Shown here piece by piece: positions 8,701-17,071 of a DNA stretch of 64,000 nucleotides (positions are counted from its first letter, which is position 1; every line of letters begins with the position of its first letter). The translations under genes were made by a program, and so were the position numbers. Location: contig NZ_ATYB01000014.1 in assembly GCF_000427465.1 (NCBI RefSeq), positions 3,498,558 through 3,562,557 on the forward strand, read 5' to 3'. The notes under the pieces were generated by a model. It was not told where the DNA came from and made no database searches. It was given only the letters and a program-made list of their open reading frames with translations. Source of the DNA: Sinorhizobium arboris LMG 14919 (lineage in GTDB: Bacteria; Pseudomonadota; Alphaproteobacteria; Rhizobiales; Rhizobiaceae).

Positions 8701-8865
8701 CTGCGAAGAGGCACCGGGATAGTTGGTATTGATCGAGATCTGCGGAGGTGCGACATCCGGATACTGCGAAACCGGCAGGAGCGGAATTGCGATGATGCCG
8801 GCGATCATGATGAAGATCGCCACCACCCAGGCAAAGATCGGCCTGTCTATGAAAAAACTGGGCAT
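5719..8865 (-). CDS. smeB: RND multidrug efflux pump inner-membrane subunit (HAE1 type)
   Basis: 1048 residues, full length for AcrB-type proton/drug antiporters. The start MPSFFIDRPIFAWVVAI is the canonical first membrane helix. The proton relay aspartate pair is present (GILVDDAIIVVEN, near residue 405) and the partner lysine lies in GLSAKNAIL near residue 940. Two large periplasmic loops each follow a first helix, as expected from the internal duplication. The protein exports hydrophobic drugs, plant phenolics and detergents through a periplasmic adaptor and a TolC-type outer-membrane channel. No channel gene is present here, so a distant TolC is presumably shared. It begins 10 bases after the smeA stop. 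Confidence 0.93.
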   Translation of the reverse strand: MPSFFIDRPIFAWVVAIFIMIAGIIAIPLLPVSQYPDVAPPQISINTNYPGASSQDTYQSVTRLIEDELNGVEGLLYFESSTSSSGSVSIDATFQPGTDPSQASVDIQNRVQRVEPRLPDPVRQQGVQVDEAGAGFLLIISLTSTDGSMDAIGLGDYLSRNVLSEIQRVPGVGRAQLFATERSMRVWLDPDKMLGLNLTAADVTAAIQAQNAQVASGSIGAQPNPITQQVTAPVVIKGQLSSPEEFGAIVLRANADGSAVRLRDVARLEIGGESYTFSTRLNGSPSAAIAVQLSPSGNAMSTSAAIKARMDELAAFFPEGLEYSIPYDTSPFVAVSIEKVLHTLVEAVGLVFLVMFLFLQNVRYTLIPTIVVPVALLGTCAVMLAMGFSINVLTMFGMVLAIGILVDDAIIVVENVERIMSEEGLTPKDATRKAMKQITGAVIGITLVLASVFIPMAFFPGAVGVIYRQFSLTMVVSILFSALLALSLTPALCASFLKQVPKGHHHAKRGFFGWFNRGFDRTSHGYTRVVGGVVRRTGRFMIIYLALLAAMGWAFLRLPSSFLPDEDQGYVIVMMQLPSEATANRTTEVIEQTEKIFGQEPAVDTIVAINGFSFFGSGQNAGLAFVTLKDWSERDADNAAQSIAGRATMAMSQIKDAISFALSPPAIQGLGTTGGFSFRLQDRAGLGEAALAQARDQLLGLASQSEVLTGVRFEGMPDAAQVSVNIDREKANTFGVTFADINSTISTNLGSSYVNDFPNAGRMQRVTVQADETKRMQTADLLNLNVRNTNGGMVPLSAFADVEWVKAPTQTVGYNGYPAVRISGEAAPGYSSGDAIAEMERLVAQLPAGFGYEWTGQSLQEIQSGSQAPLLIALSCLLVFLCLAALYESWSIPVSVIMVVPLGVIGAVLAVTMRDMPNDVYFKVGLIAIIGLSAKNAILIIEFAKELREQGKSLIDATLEAAHLRFRPILMTSLAFTLGVLPLAVATGASSGSQRAIGTGVMGGMISATVLAIFFVPVFFVFVMKIFERGRAAPEAAKPASESVSPAE

Positions 8866-8875
8866 GATATAGGTC

Positions 8876-10099
8876 TCACTTCACTTCGGTGGCGGGCTTT
8901 TCGCCGGCATCTGCCGAAGCGCTGGCCTGTTCGGGCGCGGGCTTTTCGTTCGGGTTCCAGTCGGACGGCTGCACGGGCGCGCCCGGGCCGACCTTCTGGA
9001 AGCCTTCGACAATGACCTTTTCGCCGGGCTTGAGGCCGGAGGTCACCTGCCAACGCTCCCCGACGGTGCGTCCGAGCGTGACGTTGCGGAATTCCACCTT
9101 GTTGTCCGCATTCACGACATAGACCTGCGACTGGCCGGCATTGTTGCGCTGGACCGCCTGCTGCGGCACGGTGATGGCGTCCTTCTCGAGACCCTGCTGG
9201 ATCTGGACGCGGACATACATGCCCGGCAGCAGATCGTTGTTCGGATTGGGGAATTCGCCGCGCAGCGTCACCTGGCCGGTCGTCGCGTCGACGGCGGCCT
9301 CGGAGAAGAGCAGCTTGCCCTTGAGGGCATAGGGCGTTCCGTCGTCGAGGATCAGCTGAACCTCGGCCTCGTTGTCGGCGCTCATCCACTGGCCGTCCTT
9401 GAGCGCCTTGCGCAGGCGGATCAGGTCGGTCGCGGACTGGGTGAAATCAGCATAGATCGGATCGAGCTGCTGGATCGTCGCGAGGTTCTGCGTGTCGTTG
9501 GTGTTGACGAGCGCGCCTTCCGTGATCAGCGCACGGCCGATCCGGCCGCTGATCGGTGCCGTGACATTCGTATACTGCAGATTGAGCTTGGCCTCGGCGA
9601 GGCCCGCTTCGGCGATGCCGACGTCGGCCTCGGCCTGAGCGAGCGCCGCAATGGCGTCGTCGTACTGTTGCACTGCGGTGACCTGCGCCTCCTTCAGCCG
9701 CGACTGGCGGTCGGCCGTCCGCTTGGCCTGATCGACCACCGCATGAGCGCGTTTCAGCGTCGCCGCGGCGCTGTCGACCTTGACCTGAAACGGTGCCGGG
9801 TCGATGCGGTAGAGAACGTCGCCTTCCTTCACCATGGTGCCCTGCTCGAACACCCGCTCGACGACGATGCCGGAAATGCGCGGGCGGACCTCGGCGATGC
9901 GGGTAGCGGTGATGCGGCCCGGCAGTTCGTTGGTGATCGGCAGCGGTTCCGCCTTCGTCGTGAAGACGGCGACCGGCGATGGGGGAGGGGAGGAAGCCGC
10001 GGCCTGTTGTTCTTCATTCTTCTGGCAGCCCGCGAGAAAAATCACGGTTGCCAGCGAGGCGGCCAATATCGGTCGGTTCATGCGCATCGCAATGTCCAT
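8876..10099 (-). CDS. smeA: RND efflux periplasmic adaptor lipoprotein
   Basis: About 407 residues. The N-terminus has a lipoprotein signal: MNRPILAASLATVIFLAGC, with the lipobox cysteine following LAG. The body shows the split lipoyl/barrel-sandwich domains (PRISGIVVERVFEQGTMVKEGD and TAPISGRIGRALITEGALV) flanking an alpha-helical hairpin rich in Ala, Glu and Gln, then a beta-barrel. The frame stays open to 10138 but begins there with TTG. ATGs at 10099, 10087 and 10081 all precede the signal peptide, none with a strong ribosome site, so the exact start is uncertain. It docks SmeB to the outer-membrane channel. Expression is likely repressed through the palindrome upstream. Confidence 0.9.
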   Translation of the reverse strand: MDIAMRMNRPILAASLATVIFLAGCQKNEEQQAAASSPPPSPVAVFTTKAEPLPITNELPGRITATRIAEVRPRISGIVVERVFEQGTMVKEGDVLYRIDPAPFQVKVDSAAATLKRAHAVVDQAKRTADRQSRLKEAQVTAVQQYDDAIAALAQAEADVGIAEAGLAEAKLNLQYTNVTAPISGRIGRALITEGALVNTNDTQNLATIQQLDPIYADFTQSATDLIRLRKALKDGQWMSADNEAEVQLILDDGTPYALKGKLLFSEAAVDATTGQVTLRGEFPNPNNDLLPGMYVRVQIQQGLEKDAITVPQQAVQRNNAGQSQVYVVNADNKVEFRNVTLGRTVGERWQVTSGLKPGEKVIVEGFQKVGPGAPVQPSDWNPNEKPAPEQASASADAGEKPATEVK

Positions 10100-10202
10100 A
10101 TTGTCAACGGACCGGCCGCAGTCGCCGGCGTTTCGCAAGCGCTGCGCGGTCCCAAAGTGAGGTGAAGCGGAGCCGGTATCGGCGTGGAAAATACCGGAAA
10201 GC

Positions 10203-10228
10203 TAATATACAAACGCCAATGTATGTTA
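10203..10228 (-). promoter_or_regulatory. TetR-type operator in front of smeA
   Basis: Near-perfect inverted repeat with arms TAATATACA (10203-10211) and TGTATGTTA (10220-10228), 8 of 9 positions paired, spacer 8. The half site TACATACA/TGTATGTA is like the AcrR/TtgR operators known from other AcrAB systems. It overlaps the predicted -10 of the smeA promoter. The likely ligand is the TetR protein encoded at 5016-5660. Confidence 0.65.
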
Positions 10229-10246
10229 ATTTCTGCCGCAGTGCAA
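10218..10246 (-). promoter_or_regulatory. Predicted smeAB promoter
   Basis: Minus strand: -35 TTGCAC (10241-10246), 17-base spacer, -10 TACATT (10218-10223). The -10 lies within the TetR-type palindrome, so repressor binding would exclude RNA polymerase. Confidence 0.55.
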
Positions 10247-10249
10247 CAG

Positions 10250-10459
10250 AGTTTCGACGTGCCGATACGGAGGCAGATAAAGTGAAGAGCCGGAGTCTTT
10301 TCGGCCTCGCGGCCAGTGGTTCGCAGACTTGAGTCCGGCGAGGTCGTTCGGCGAGCGGCCCTTCGTCCCGCTGCCGCGACCTTCTCGCGCAGGCGGAGCG
10401 AAGGGGACAGGTGGTACCCGCCTGCGACACGATGCCTCGGCGTTTAGCGGAGGCAGGTT
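10250..10459. other. Non-coding spacer between smeA promoter and the ABC ATPase gene
   Basis: No gene, RNA or recognisable motif is seen in this stretch, which separates the smeAB promoter region from the palindromic repeat behind the ABC ATPase gene. The overlapping small open frames on both strands look like noise of GC-rich DNA. Confidence 0.5.
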
Positions 10460-10500
10460 CCCTCTCCCGGCGTGCGGGGAGAGGGTTGGGGTGATGGGCA
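10460..10500. repeat. GC-rich intergenic palindrome (CCCTCTCCC family), copy 1
   Basis: Arms CCCTCTCCC (10460-10468) and GGGAGAGGG (10477-10485) followed by a GGGTTGGGGTGATGGG tail. It lies just beyond the stop of the ABC ATPase gene and belongs to the same family as copies near 21093, 44538, 59990 and 60101. Confidence 0.7.
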
Positions 10501-10550
10501 TTTCTCCGTGGATGGAAGAGAGATTGGTGACCGCCGAGCTCGACCGCAGG

Positions 10551-11561
10551 TCACAGAGCCGGCTTGATCACCCGCCCGTCCGCATCGAAGCGGTGCATGC
10601 TGCCGATCACCGGCGTCGCGTGGACGATGTCGTCGGCGGCGTATCGGTGTTCGCCGAAGAGGCGCACCGTCAAGAGACCGACCGTCTCCGATTCGATGTA
10701 GATGATCGTGTCGGCGCCGAGATGCTCGACATGGATCACCTTGCCCTTCCAGTCGCCGCTTTCGCGGGAGAGGCCGATATGCTCCGGACGGATGCCGATC
10801 GTCTTTGCCTCTCCGTCACCGAGCTTTGCGGCTTCGATGAAGTTCATCTGGGGTGAGCCGATGAAGCCCGCAACGAAGAGATTGGCTGGGCGGTTGTAGA
10901 GTTCCATCGGCGAGCCGACCTGCTCGATGCGGCCGGCATTCAGCACGACGATTTTGTCGGCAAGCGTCATCGCCTCGACCTGATCGTGGGTGACGTAGAT
11001 CATCGTCGCCTTGAGGCTGCGGTGAAGGCGGGCGATTTCGAGCCGCGTATTGACCCGCAGCGCCGCATCGAGGTTCGACAGCGGCTCGTCGAAGAGGAAG
11101 AGTTTGGGCTCGCGCACGATCGCGCGGCCGATCGCAACGCGCTGGCGCTGGCCACCGGAGAGCTCGGCGGGGCGGCGGGCGAGATAAGGCTCGAGCGAAA
11201 GCATGCCGGCCGCCTTGGCGACCTTCTCCTCGATCTCGGCCCTTGGCACACCCGCCTGCTTCAGTCCAAGGCCCATATTGTCCTTGACGGTCAGGTGCGG
11301 ATAGAGCGCGTAGGACTGGAACACCATGGCGATGCCGCGCTTGGCCGGCGCCACATGACCGACTTCGACGCCGTCGATCTGCACGCTGCCCGAGGTCGCG
11401 TCCTCGAGGCCGGCAATGGTGCGCAGGAGGGTCGACTTACCGCAGCCGGACGGACCGACGAAGATGACGAATTCGCCGTCCTTCACGTCCAGGTCGATAC
11501 CCTTCAGCACCTCGTGGCTGCCGAAGGCCTTGCGGATGGATTTGAGTTGAAGTGATCCCAC
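10551..11561 (-). CDS. ABC sugar transporter ATP-binding protein (UgpC/MsmK type)
   Basis: 336 residues. The nucleotide-binding domain has Walker [11 protein letters not shown]-loop FQSYALYPH, signature LSGGQRQRV, Walker B LFLFDEP and the switch histidine in [11 protein letters not shown]-terminal TOBE domain (IGIRPEHIG) is present, as in carbohydrate importers. The start is the GTG at 11561, which has GAGGG 7 bases upstream; the longer frame to 11624 runs into the preceding gene. It powers the importer formed by the two permeases and binding protein encoded upstream in the same operon, 16 bases after the oxidoreductase stop. Confidence 0.9.
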   Translation of the reverse strand: MGSLQLKSIRKAFGSHEVLKGIDLDVKDGEFVIFVGPSGCGKSTLLRTIAGLEDATSGSVQIDGVEVGHVAPAKRGIAMVFQSYALYPHLTVKDNMGLGLKQAGVPRAEIEEKVAKAAGMLSLEPYLARRPAELSGGQRQRVAIGRAIVREPKLFLFDEPLSNLDAALRVNTRLEIARLHRSLKATMIYVTHDQVEAMTLADKIVVLNAGRIEQVGSPMELYNRPANLFVAGFIGSPQMNFIEAAKLGDGEAKTIGIRPEHIGLSRESGDWKGKVIHVEHLGADTIIYIESETVGLLTVRLFGEHRYAADDIVHATPVIGSMHRFDADGRVIKPAL

Positions 11562-11577
11562 GTGTCGCCCTCTTGGG

Positions 11578-12642
11578 TTAAAGCTTGACCGGCCTGCCGG
11601 TGTGCACACTTTCGTCCGCGGCAAGGCAGATCTTCAGCGACTGCACTGCATCATCCATGTGCCGGTCGAGGTCGATGTCTTCCCGAATGGCCCGGAGCAC
11701 GAATGCCTGCTCGCGGTCGCACAGCTCCTGGTGCCCGGGCTCGCCTTCCATCACCAGGTCCTCGTCGGGTTTCAGGAACCGGCCGTCCGGGCCCGTCGCG
11801 GCACTGTGCACGCGGATGACGGAGGTTTTCGTGTGCACGTCGATGTCGTCGGACTTGGCGTTCTGGTCCATGACGATCGATACGGAGCCGTTCGGAGACA
11901 TCACGTCCTTTACGAAGAAAGCGGTCTCGGAGATCATCGGCCCCCAGCCTGCCTCGTACCAGCCCACCGATCCGTCGTCGAAGATCACCTGCAGATGCCC
12001 GTAATTGTACATGTCGGCGGCGATCTCGTTCGAGAGCCTCAGACCCATGCCCCGCACCTCGACGGGTTTTGCGTCGGTGATCTGGCACATGACGTCGACA
12101 TAGTGCACGCCGCAATCGACAATCGGCGGCGTCGTCCGCATCAGCGACTTGTGTGTCGCCCAGGTCGGTCCGCTCGACTGCTGGTTCAGGTTCATGCGGA
12201 AGACATAGGGCCCGCCGAGCCTGCGCGCTTCGGCGATCAAACGCATCCAGGACGGATGGTGGCGCAGGATGTAGCCGACGATCAGCTTGCGGTCATTGGC
12301 CCGGGCGCAGGCGACGACGCGCTCGGCATCGGCGACCGTCGTTGACAGCGGCTTTTCGACGAAGACGTGGGCGCCAGCCTCCATGGCCATCACGGCATAG
12401 TCCGCATGCGTATCCGAATAGGTGCTGATAGAGCACAGCTCGGGTTTCAGCGCGGCGAGCGCCTCCGGGAACGAAGGCCGGATCTCGTATCCTGCAAGGG
12501 CCTCGGGCAGCGCCACCGTCGAGCGGTTGACCAGCCCGGCGATTTCGAAGCCGGGGTTATGATGATAGGCGAGCGCGTGGCTCCGGCCCATATTGCCGAG
12601 TCCGGCGCAAAGCACGCGGATCGGGGGTGCGGTTGAATTCAC
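11578..12642 (-). CDS. Gfo/Idh/MocA-family NAD(P) oxidoreductase in amino-sugar operon
   Basis: About 354 residues: Rossmann domain with GLGNMG near residue 15, the family's EKP motif (VFVEKPLS, near residue 95) and a catalytic-site His in DCGVHYVDV. Members oxidise or reduce hydroxyls of sugars and cyclitols. Placed between the permease and ATPase genes of the importer, it probably modifies the imported sugar or glycoside, but the substrate is unknown. The GTG start at 12642 overlaps the permease stop (GTGA) and has GGAG 7 bases upstream. The frame extends further upstream only as a shadow of the permease gene. An unusual component for GlcNAc catabolism. Confidence 0.85.
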   Translation of the reverse strand: MNSTAPPIRVLCAGLGNMGRSHALAYHHNPGFEIAGLVNRSTVALPEALAGYEIRPSFPEALAALKPELCSISTYSDTHADYAVMAMEAGAHVFVEKPLSTTVADAERVVACARANDRKLIVGYILRHHPSWMRLIAEARRLGGPYVFRMNLNQQSSGPTWATHKSLMRTTPPIVDCGVHYVDVMCQITDAKPVEVRGMGLRLSNEIAADMYNYGHLQVIFDDGSVGWYEAGWGPMISETAFFVKDVMSPNGSVSIVMDQNAKSDDIDVHTKTSVIRVHSAATGPDGRFLKPDEDLVMEGEPGHQELCDREQAFVLRAIREDIDLDRHMDDAVQSLKICLAADESVHTGRPVKL

Positions 12643-13478
12643 TTGACTGCTCCTGCCGTGATGCCGCGGATCAGCTGCCGCGAGAAGATGACGTAGAGGA
12701 CGAGAACCGGGAAGATCGCCAGCGAAAGCGCCGACAGTACCGCGTTCCAGTTGGTGACGAACTGACCGATGAATATCTGCGAGCCGAGCGTGACGGTCTT
12801 GGTCGCTTCGGCCGGCGCGAGAATCAGCGGGAACCACAGATCGTTCCAGATGGGGATCATGGTGAAGACGGCGACCGTCGCCATGGCCGGGCGGATGAGC
12901 GGCAGTACCAGACGCAGGAAAATTGCATATTCAGAGAGGCCGTCGATGCGCCCGGCATTCTTCAGGTCGTCAGACACGGTGCGCATGAACTCGGACAGGA
13001 TGAACACCGCGAGCGGAAGCCCTTGCGCCGTATAGACCAGGATCAGCGCGGTCAGCGTATTGACGAGGTTCGTCGCCACCATGCCCTGCAGGATCGCCAC
13101 CGTTCCGAGCCGGATCGGGATCATGATCCCAAGCGCCAGATAGAGCCCCATCAGCGTATTGCCGCGGAAGCGGTATTCGGAAAGCGCGAAGGCGGCCATG
13201 GCGCCGAAGAGCAGAACGAGCGCGATCGAGACGACGGTGACGATGATGCTGTTCTGGAAATAGCCGACGAAGTCACCCTGCTTCAGCACCGTCTCGTAGC
13301 CGACAAGGCTGAATGTCTCTGGCGTCGGGATCGCCAGGGGCTCGCGAAAGATCGCATTGCGGCTCTTGAACGAGTTGACGATCGTCAGGAACACGGGAAA
13401 GAGCGCGACGAGCGTATAGGCGATCAGTGCCGTATGAACGGCGCCGATGCGGAAGAGGGAGGCGCGTGCTTTCGACAT
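12639..13478 (-). CDS. ABC sugar transporter permease (MalG type)
   Basis: 279 residues with about six membrane segments, the first being ALIAYTLVALFPVFLTIV. The cytoplasmic EAA-loop is recognisable as RIDGLSEYAIFLRLVLPL near residue 185, slightly divergent from the consensus (EAA replaced by KNAGRIDGLSE). Carbohydrate uptake transporter-1 family. Forms a heterodimer with the upstream permease. Its start is 12 bases after the stop of that gene and its stop overlaps the oxidoreductase start. Confidence 0.9.
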   Translation of the reverse strand: MSKARASLFRIGAVHTALIAYTLVALFPVFLTIVNSFKSRNAIFREPLAIPTPETFSLVGYETVLKQGDFVGYFQNSIIVTVVSIALVLLFGAMAAFALSEYRFRGNTLMGLYLALGIMIPIRLGTVAILQGMVATNLVNTLTALILVYTAQGLPLAVFILSEFMRTVSDDLKNAGRIDGLSEYAIFLRLVLPLIRPAMATVAVFTMIPIWNDLWFPLILAPAEATKTVTLGSQIFIGQFVTNWNAVLSALSLAIFPVLVLYVIFSRQLIRGITAGAVK

Positions 13479-13490
13479 ATTCTATCCTCC

Positions 13491-14438
13491 CTAGAACTGG
13501 TAGCGGCGCATGCGGCGCTGGATGCCGAAGAGATAGAGCGCGACACCGGCGAGAATGATCAGGAACATGATCGCCGCGATCGTCGCGCCCATCGAACGGT
13601 CGCCGAGCTGAAGCTGGAAGCCGAAGAAGGTGCGATAGAGCAGGGTGCCCAGAATGTCGGTCGACTTGTCCGGCCCGGCCAGCGCGCCCTGCACCGTATA
13701 GATCAGGTCGAAGGCGTTGAAATTGCCGACGAAGGTGAGGATCGAGACGATGCCGATGGCGGGCAGGATCAGCGGGAGCTTGATTTTCCAGAACTGGCTC
13801 CAGCCGGTTACGCCGTCGAGTTCCGCCGCCTCGGTCACCTCGTCGGGAATATTGAGCAGCGCCGCATAGATCAGCATCATCGGGATGCCGATATATTGCC
13901 AGACGGAAATCAGCGAAACGGCGACAAGGGCGGTGTCGGGTTTGCCGAGCCAGGGCGCGAACAGCCATTTCAGGCCGACGGTGTCCAGAAGAAACGGCGC
14001 GACGCCCCAGATCGGCGACAGGATCAGTTTCCAGATGAAGCCGACGATGACGAAGGAGAGCAGCGTCGGCAGGAAAATCGCCGTGCGATAGAAGGCGCCG
14101 AAGCGCAGCCTGGGAACCGACAGCATGGCGGCGAGCGCGATGCCGATCGGGTTCTGCACGGCCATGTGGATCAGGAAGAAGACGAAATTGTTCCTGAGTG
14201 CGTTCCAGAAATCCGCCGCCCAGCGCGGATCGCCGAAGAGAACCTTGAAGTTGCCGAAACCGACGAAGGTGAATTGTCCATCGACCGTATTGTAGAAGGA
14301 CTGACGCAGCGTCTCGAACAGCGGAAGGATCATTACCGCCGTGTAGACGACGAGCGCCGGCAGCAGGAAGACGAGGATGTGCCAGCGCCGCGGGCGCTTG
14401 ATTTCGCTGACGTCCGTAATGATTTCACGTGGGTTCAT
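13491..14438 (-). CDS. ABC sugar transporter permease (MalF type)
   Basis: About 315 residues, six predicted membrane helices starting at HILVFLLPALVVYTAVMIL. The EAA-loop EAAELDGVTGWSQFWKIKLP is intact. The start at 14438 (MNPREII) is preferred to the ATG at 14459 because AGAGG precedes it by a short spacing. Pairs with the MalG-type permease; substrate probably an amino sugar from the operon context (murQ upstream). Confidence 0.88.
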   Translation of the reverse strand: MNPREIITDVSEIKRPRRWHILVFLLPALVVYTAVMILPLFETLRQSFYNTVDGQFTFVGFGNFKVLFGDPRWAADFWNALRNNFVFFLIHMAVQNPIGIALAAMLSVPRLRFGAFYRTAIFLPTLLSFVIVGFIWKLILSPIWGVAPFLLDTVGLKWLFAPWLGKPDTALVAVSLISVWQYIGIPMMLIYAALLNIPDEVTEAAELDGVTGWSQFWKIKLPLILPAIGIVSILTFVGNFNAFDLIYTVQGALAGPDKSTDILGTLLYRTFFGFQLQLGDRSMGATIAAIMFLIILAGVALYLFGIQRRMRRYQF

Positions 14439-14662
14439 CGGCCTCTGGCCCGTTCTCAAACCGGCTGGCCGTCAGGGCGCAGCCTCGATTTCGCTCGAAA
14501 TGCGGTGCAGTTTCCTGCCGTGCATCGCGCTTCCGCCAGGCGTCCTGGGTTCGCGGAGGGCCGGCCGGCCGCTTCTATCCGCCGGTTACAGGCGCGGCGC
14601 CGATACCCGAGCGCCATCCGTGATGCGGCCTGCACGAGATACCGCCTGCACACGGCGGGGGA

Positions 14663-14689
14663 GGGTGCGCAGGCAGCGTCTGCGCACCC
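14663..14689 (-). terminator. Intercistronic hairpin after the binding-protein gene
   Basis: Perfect 10-bp stem GGGTGCGCAG / CTGCGCACCC (14663-14672, 14680-14689) with a 7-base loop, located 9 bases past the binding-protein stop. No U-run follows in the direction of transcription. It is therefore more likely a mRNA-stabilising or partial-termination element that raises binding-protein expression over the permeases than a full terminator. Confidence 0.6.
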
Positions 14690-14698
14690 CGTTTGGCC

Positions 14699-15958
14699 CT
14701 ACTTGACCGGCTTGAACCAGCTGTCGAGACCATCCTGGAGCTTCTTGGCTGCCACTTCCGGCGTGTCCGTGCCGTTGATGACGTTGGCCGATTCGACCCA
14801 GGTCTCGTTTTCGAGGTTCGGTGTACCGCGCGACAGGATCTGATAGGTCGAGCGGATCGTCGACTTGCACTTCTCACGCCAGGAGACGAATTCCTGGGCC
14901 AGCGGATCGGTCATCTTCACCGGCGTCGAGTTCAGGTTGAAGAAGCCGGGAAGCGCGTTGGCATAGATTTCCGCGAATTCCGGAGAGGCGACCCAGGTGA
15001 GGAAGGTCTTGGCGGCGTCCGCATTCTGGCTCTTGGCATTGAGTCCGATACCGATGTCATTGTGGTCGGAGATGTAGCAGGTGTCGCCCGCATTCTTCAC
15101 CGGCGGCGGGAAGGCGCCCATCTTGAATTCGGCCTGCGCGTTGAAGCCGGCGATTTCCCAGGAACCGGCCGGATAGATCGCCGCGCGGCCGAGCGTGAAG
15201 AGATTCTGGCTGTCCGGATAGGTCTGCGCCTCGAACCCGTCGCCGAGATAATCCTTCCACTTGGCGAGCACTCGGAAAGGCTCGACCCATGGCTCGTCGG
15301 TGAGCTTCTGCTCGCCCTTCAGCAGCGCCAGGCGGCCGTCCTCGCCCTTCCAGTAGTTCGGTCCGATGTTCTGGTAGCCCATGGTCGCGGCTTCCCAGAG
15401 ATCCTTGGTGCCCATCGCCATCGGGATGTAATTGCCGTCCGCCTTGATCTTTTCAAGAATGGCGAAGAACTCTTCCTCGGTCGCCGGAACGGAGAGGCCG
15501 AGCTGGTCGAAGGCATCCTTGTTGTAGATGAAGCCGTGGATGACGGAAGCCATCGGTACGCAGAAGGTCGCCTTGCCGTCGTCGGTCGTCCAGGCGGACT
15601 TGGCGACGTCGGAGAAGTTCTCCATTCCGGCAAGTCCGGTCAGGTCGGCAAGATGCTTCTTGTTATAGAGCTCGAGCGAGGCGTCGAAGGGGCGGCAGGT
15701 GATGAGGTCGCCCGCAGAGCCTGCATCGAGCTTGGCGTTGAGCGCGGCGTTGTACTCGGTGGGGGCCGAGGGTGCGAATACCACCTTGATCCCCGGGTTC
15801 TTCGCCTCGAAGGCCGGGATCAGCTTTTCCTGCCAGATCGCCAGGTCGTCATTGCGCCAGCTTTCGATCGTCAGCGTTGCGTCCTGGGCTTGCGCAAGCC
15901 CGGCCGAGCCGAGAATGCTCGATGCGAGCAGCAAGCCTTTCATTGTTGTGCGGGTCAT
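14699..15958 (-). CDS. Extracellular solute-binding protein, family 1 (sugar ABC importer)
   Basis: About 419 residues with a Sec signal peptide (MKGLLLASSILGSAGLAQA, cleavage after AQA). The mature part has the two-lobed binding-protein pattern (ESWRNDDLAIWQEKLIPAF, GRAAIYPAGSWEIAGF). It captures the sugar in the periplasm for the two permeases and the ATPase encoded downstream. A GGGGAG precedes the ATG at 15958; the in-frame ATG at 15973 lies over that ribosome site and is less likely. It follows murQ by 55 bases on the same strand. Confidence 0.9.
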   Translation of the reverse strand: MTRTTMKGLLLASSILGSAGLAQAQDATLTIESWRNDDLAIWQEKLIPAFEAKNPGIKVVFAPSAPTEYNAALNAKLDAGSAGDLITCRPFDASLELYNKKHLADLTGLAGMENFSDVAKSAWTTDDGKATFCVPMASVIHGFIYNKDAFDQLGLSVPATEEEFFAILEKIKADGNYIPMAMGTKDLWEAATMGYQNIGPNYWKGEDGRLALLKGEQKLTDEPWVEPFRVLAKWKDYLGDGFEAQTYPDSQNLFTLGRAAIYPAGSWEIAGFNAQAEFKMGAFPPPVKNAGDTCYISDHNDIGIGLNAKSQNADAAKTFLTWVASPEFAEIYANALPGFFNLNSTPVKMTDPLAQEFVSWREKCKSTIRSTYQILSRGTPNLENETWVESANVINGTDTPEVAAKKLQDGLDSWFKPVK

Positions 15959-16013
15959 GCAGGTTCTCCCCATTAGGCGCGTGTCGCGCGGTTTTGAATT
16001 CCCAGTTTATCCT

Positions 16014-16910
16014 TCACGCCCCGACGATGGCGACCGCCCGGCGCAAATTTCGATCGGCGCGATCGAGCGCCTCCTCGGCATGGGCGAGATCCCTCGCTCC
16101 TGATGCGAGCAGGATCGCCAGCTTGACCGAGCCGCCGGCAAGGCCGAGCAGCCTGTCCCCCTCGGCGGCGCTGACGCCGGTAATGTCCGAGACGATCCGG
16201 ATCGCCCGTCCGCGCAGCTTGGCATTGTCGGCACGCAGATTGACCATATGGCCGTCGAGCACGTGGCCGAGACGGATGCCGACCATGGTCGAGAACATGT
16301 TGAAGGCGATCTTCTGAGCCGTTCCGGCGCCCATGCGCGTCGAACCGGACACGACTTCCGGTGGTGTCTCGAGAAGGATGGAGACGTCGGCGTGCTCGAA
16401 AAGCGGTGCGCCGGCATTGTTGGCCATGCCGATGACGCTTGCGCCGTGCTTCCTGGCCTCGTCGGCAGCGGCGAGCGCATAGGGCGTTGAGCCGCTGGCG
16501 GAGGCCGAAATCAGACAGTCGCCGGTCCCGATGCCGGCGCTTCGCACATCGGCGCGCGCGAGCTCCATGTCGTCCTCATAGCCACCGGCAAGATCAGTGA
16601 GACTCGCAGCCCCGCCGGCGATAAGAATGACGATCCGCTCCTGGGCTATGCCGTAGGTGCCCGGCAGTTCGAGCGCATCGGCCATCGCCATCAACCCGGA
16701 GCTTCCGGCGCCGGCATAGGCGAGCCGCCCACCCGAGGCGAGCACGCCTGCGGCAAGGTCTGCAGCCGCCGAAATAGGTTCGATCGCCTGGTCCACGGAC
16801 CGCGCAGCCTCCTGCTGACCGGCTGCGAGCAAGCGAAGGGCAAGCTCCGGACGCATGACGTCCAGGCCCTTGGCATTGTCGTGGCGCTCTTCGGTCTTCG
16901 CTGACGGCAT
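16014..16910 (-). CDS. murQ: N-acetylmuramic acid 6-phosphate etherase
   Basis: About 298 residues, SIS-fold lyase that removes D-lactate from MurNAc-6-phosphate to give GlcNAc-6-phosphate in cell-wall recycling. Motifs seen: YAGAGSSG (sugar-phosphate loop), ELPGTYG, GTGDCLISASASGSTPY and TRMGAGTAQK. The ATG at 16910 (MPSAKTEERH) has GGAG about 10 bases upstream; the frame is open to 16943 but starts with TTG there. It is the first gene of the importer operon, transcribed away from the kinase arm. Its substrate would be supplied by the kinase at 17110, and its product consumed by nagA at 19868. Confidence 0.92.
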   Translation of the reverse strand: MPSAKTEERHDNAKGLDVMRPELALRLLAAGQQEAARSVDQAIEPISAAADLAAGVLASGGRLAYAGAGSSGLMAMADALELPGTYGIAQERIVILIAGGAASLTDLAGGYEDDMELARADVRSAGIGTGDCLISASASGSTPYALAAADEARKHGASVIGMANNAGAPLFEHADVSILLETPPEVVSGSTRMGAGTAQKIAFNMFSTMVGIRLGHVLDGHMVNLRADNAKLRGRAIRIVSDITGVSAAEGDRLLGLAGGSVKLAILLASGARDLAHAEEALDRADRNLRRAVAIVGA

Positions 16911-16939
16911 GGCTTCGGTCTCCTCTTCTGGAATTAATG

Positions 16940-16953
16940 CCAAAAAAATACCA
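16940..16953 (-). promoter_or_regulatory. Candidate GntR operator, murQ side
   Basis: Read on the minus strand this is TGGTATTTTTTTGG, identical over 14 bases to the site at 17072-17085 but inverted. It lies between the murQ start and the rest of the divergent spacer. TGGTAT half sites resemble those used by HutC/NagR-type GntR regulators, one of which is encoded at 17991. Confidence 0.5.
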
Positions 16954-17071
16954 CTTGTCCAGGAGAAATTTAACTTTTACTGCAAGAAGCCGACGTAGAA
17001 AGAATTAAATCATGTGTATTCAATGTGATAGTGTCAGTAGCGACCTGCTGGCGGAAATCCTGCTTGGTTAA

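Noticed and set aside
12627..14843. 738-codon plus-strand open frame across the two permease genes
   Set aside because: It is antisense to two clear ABC permeases, is extremely Glu/Asp/Arg/Gln-rich without folds or motifs, and arises from GC-rich third codon positions.
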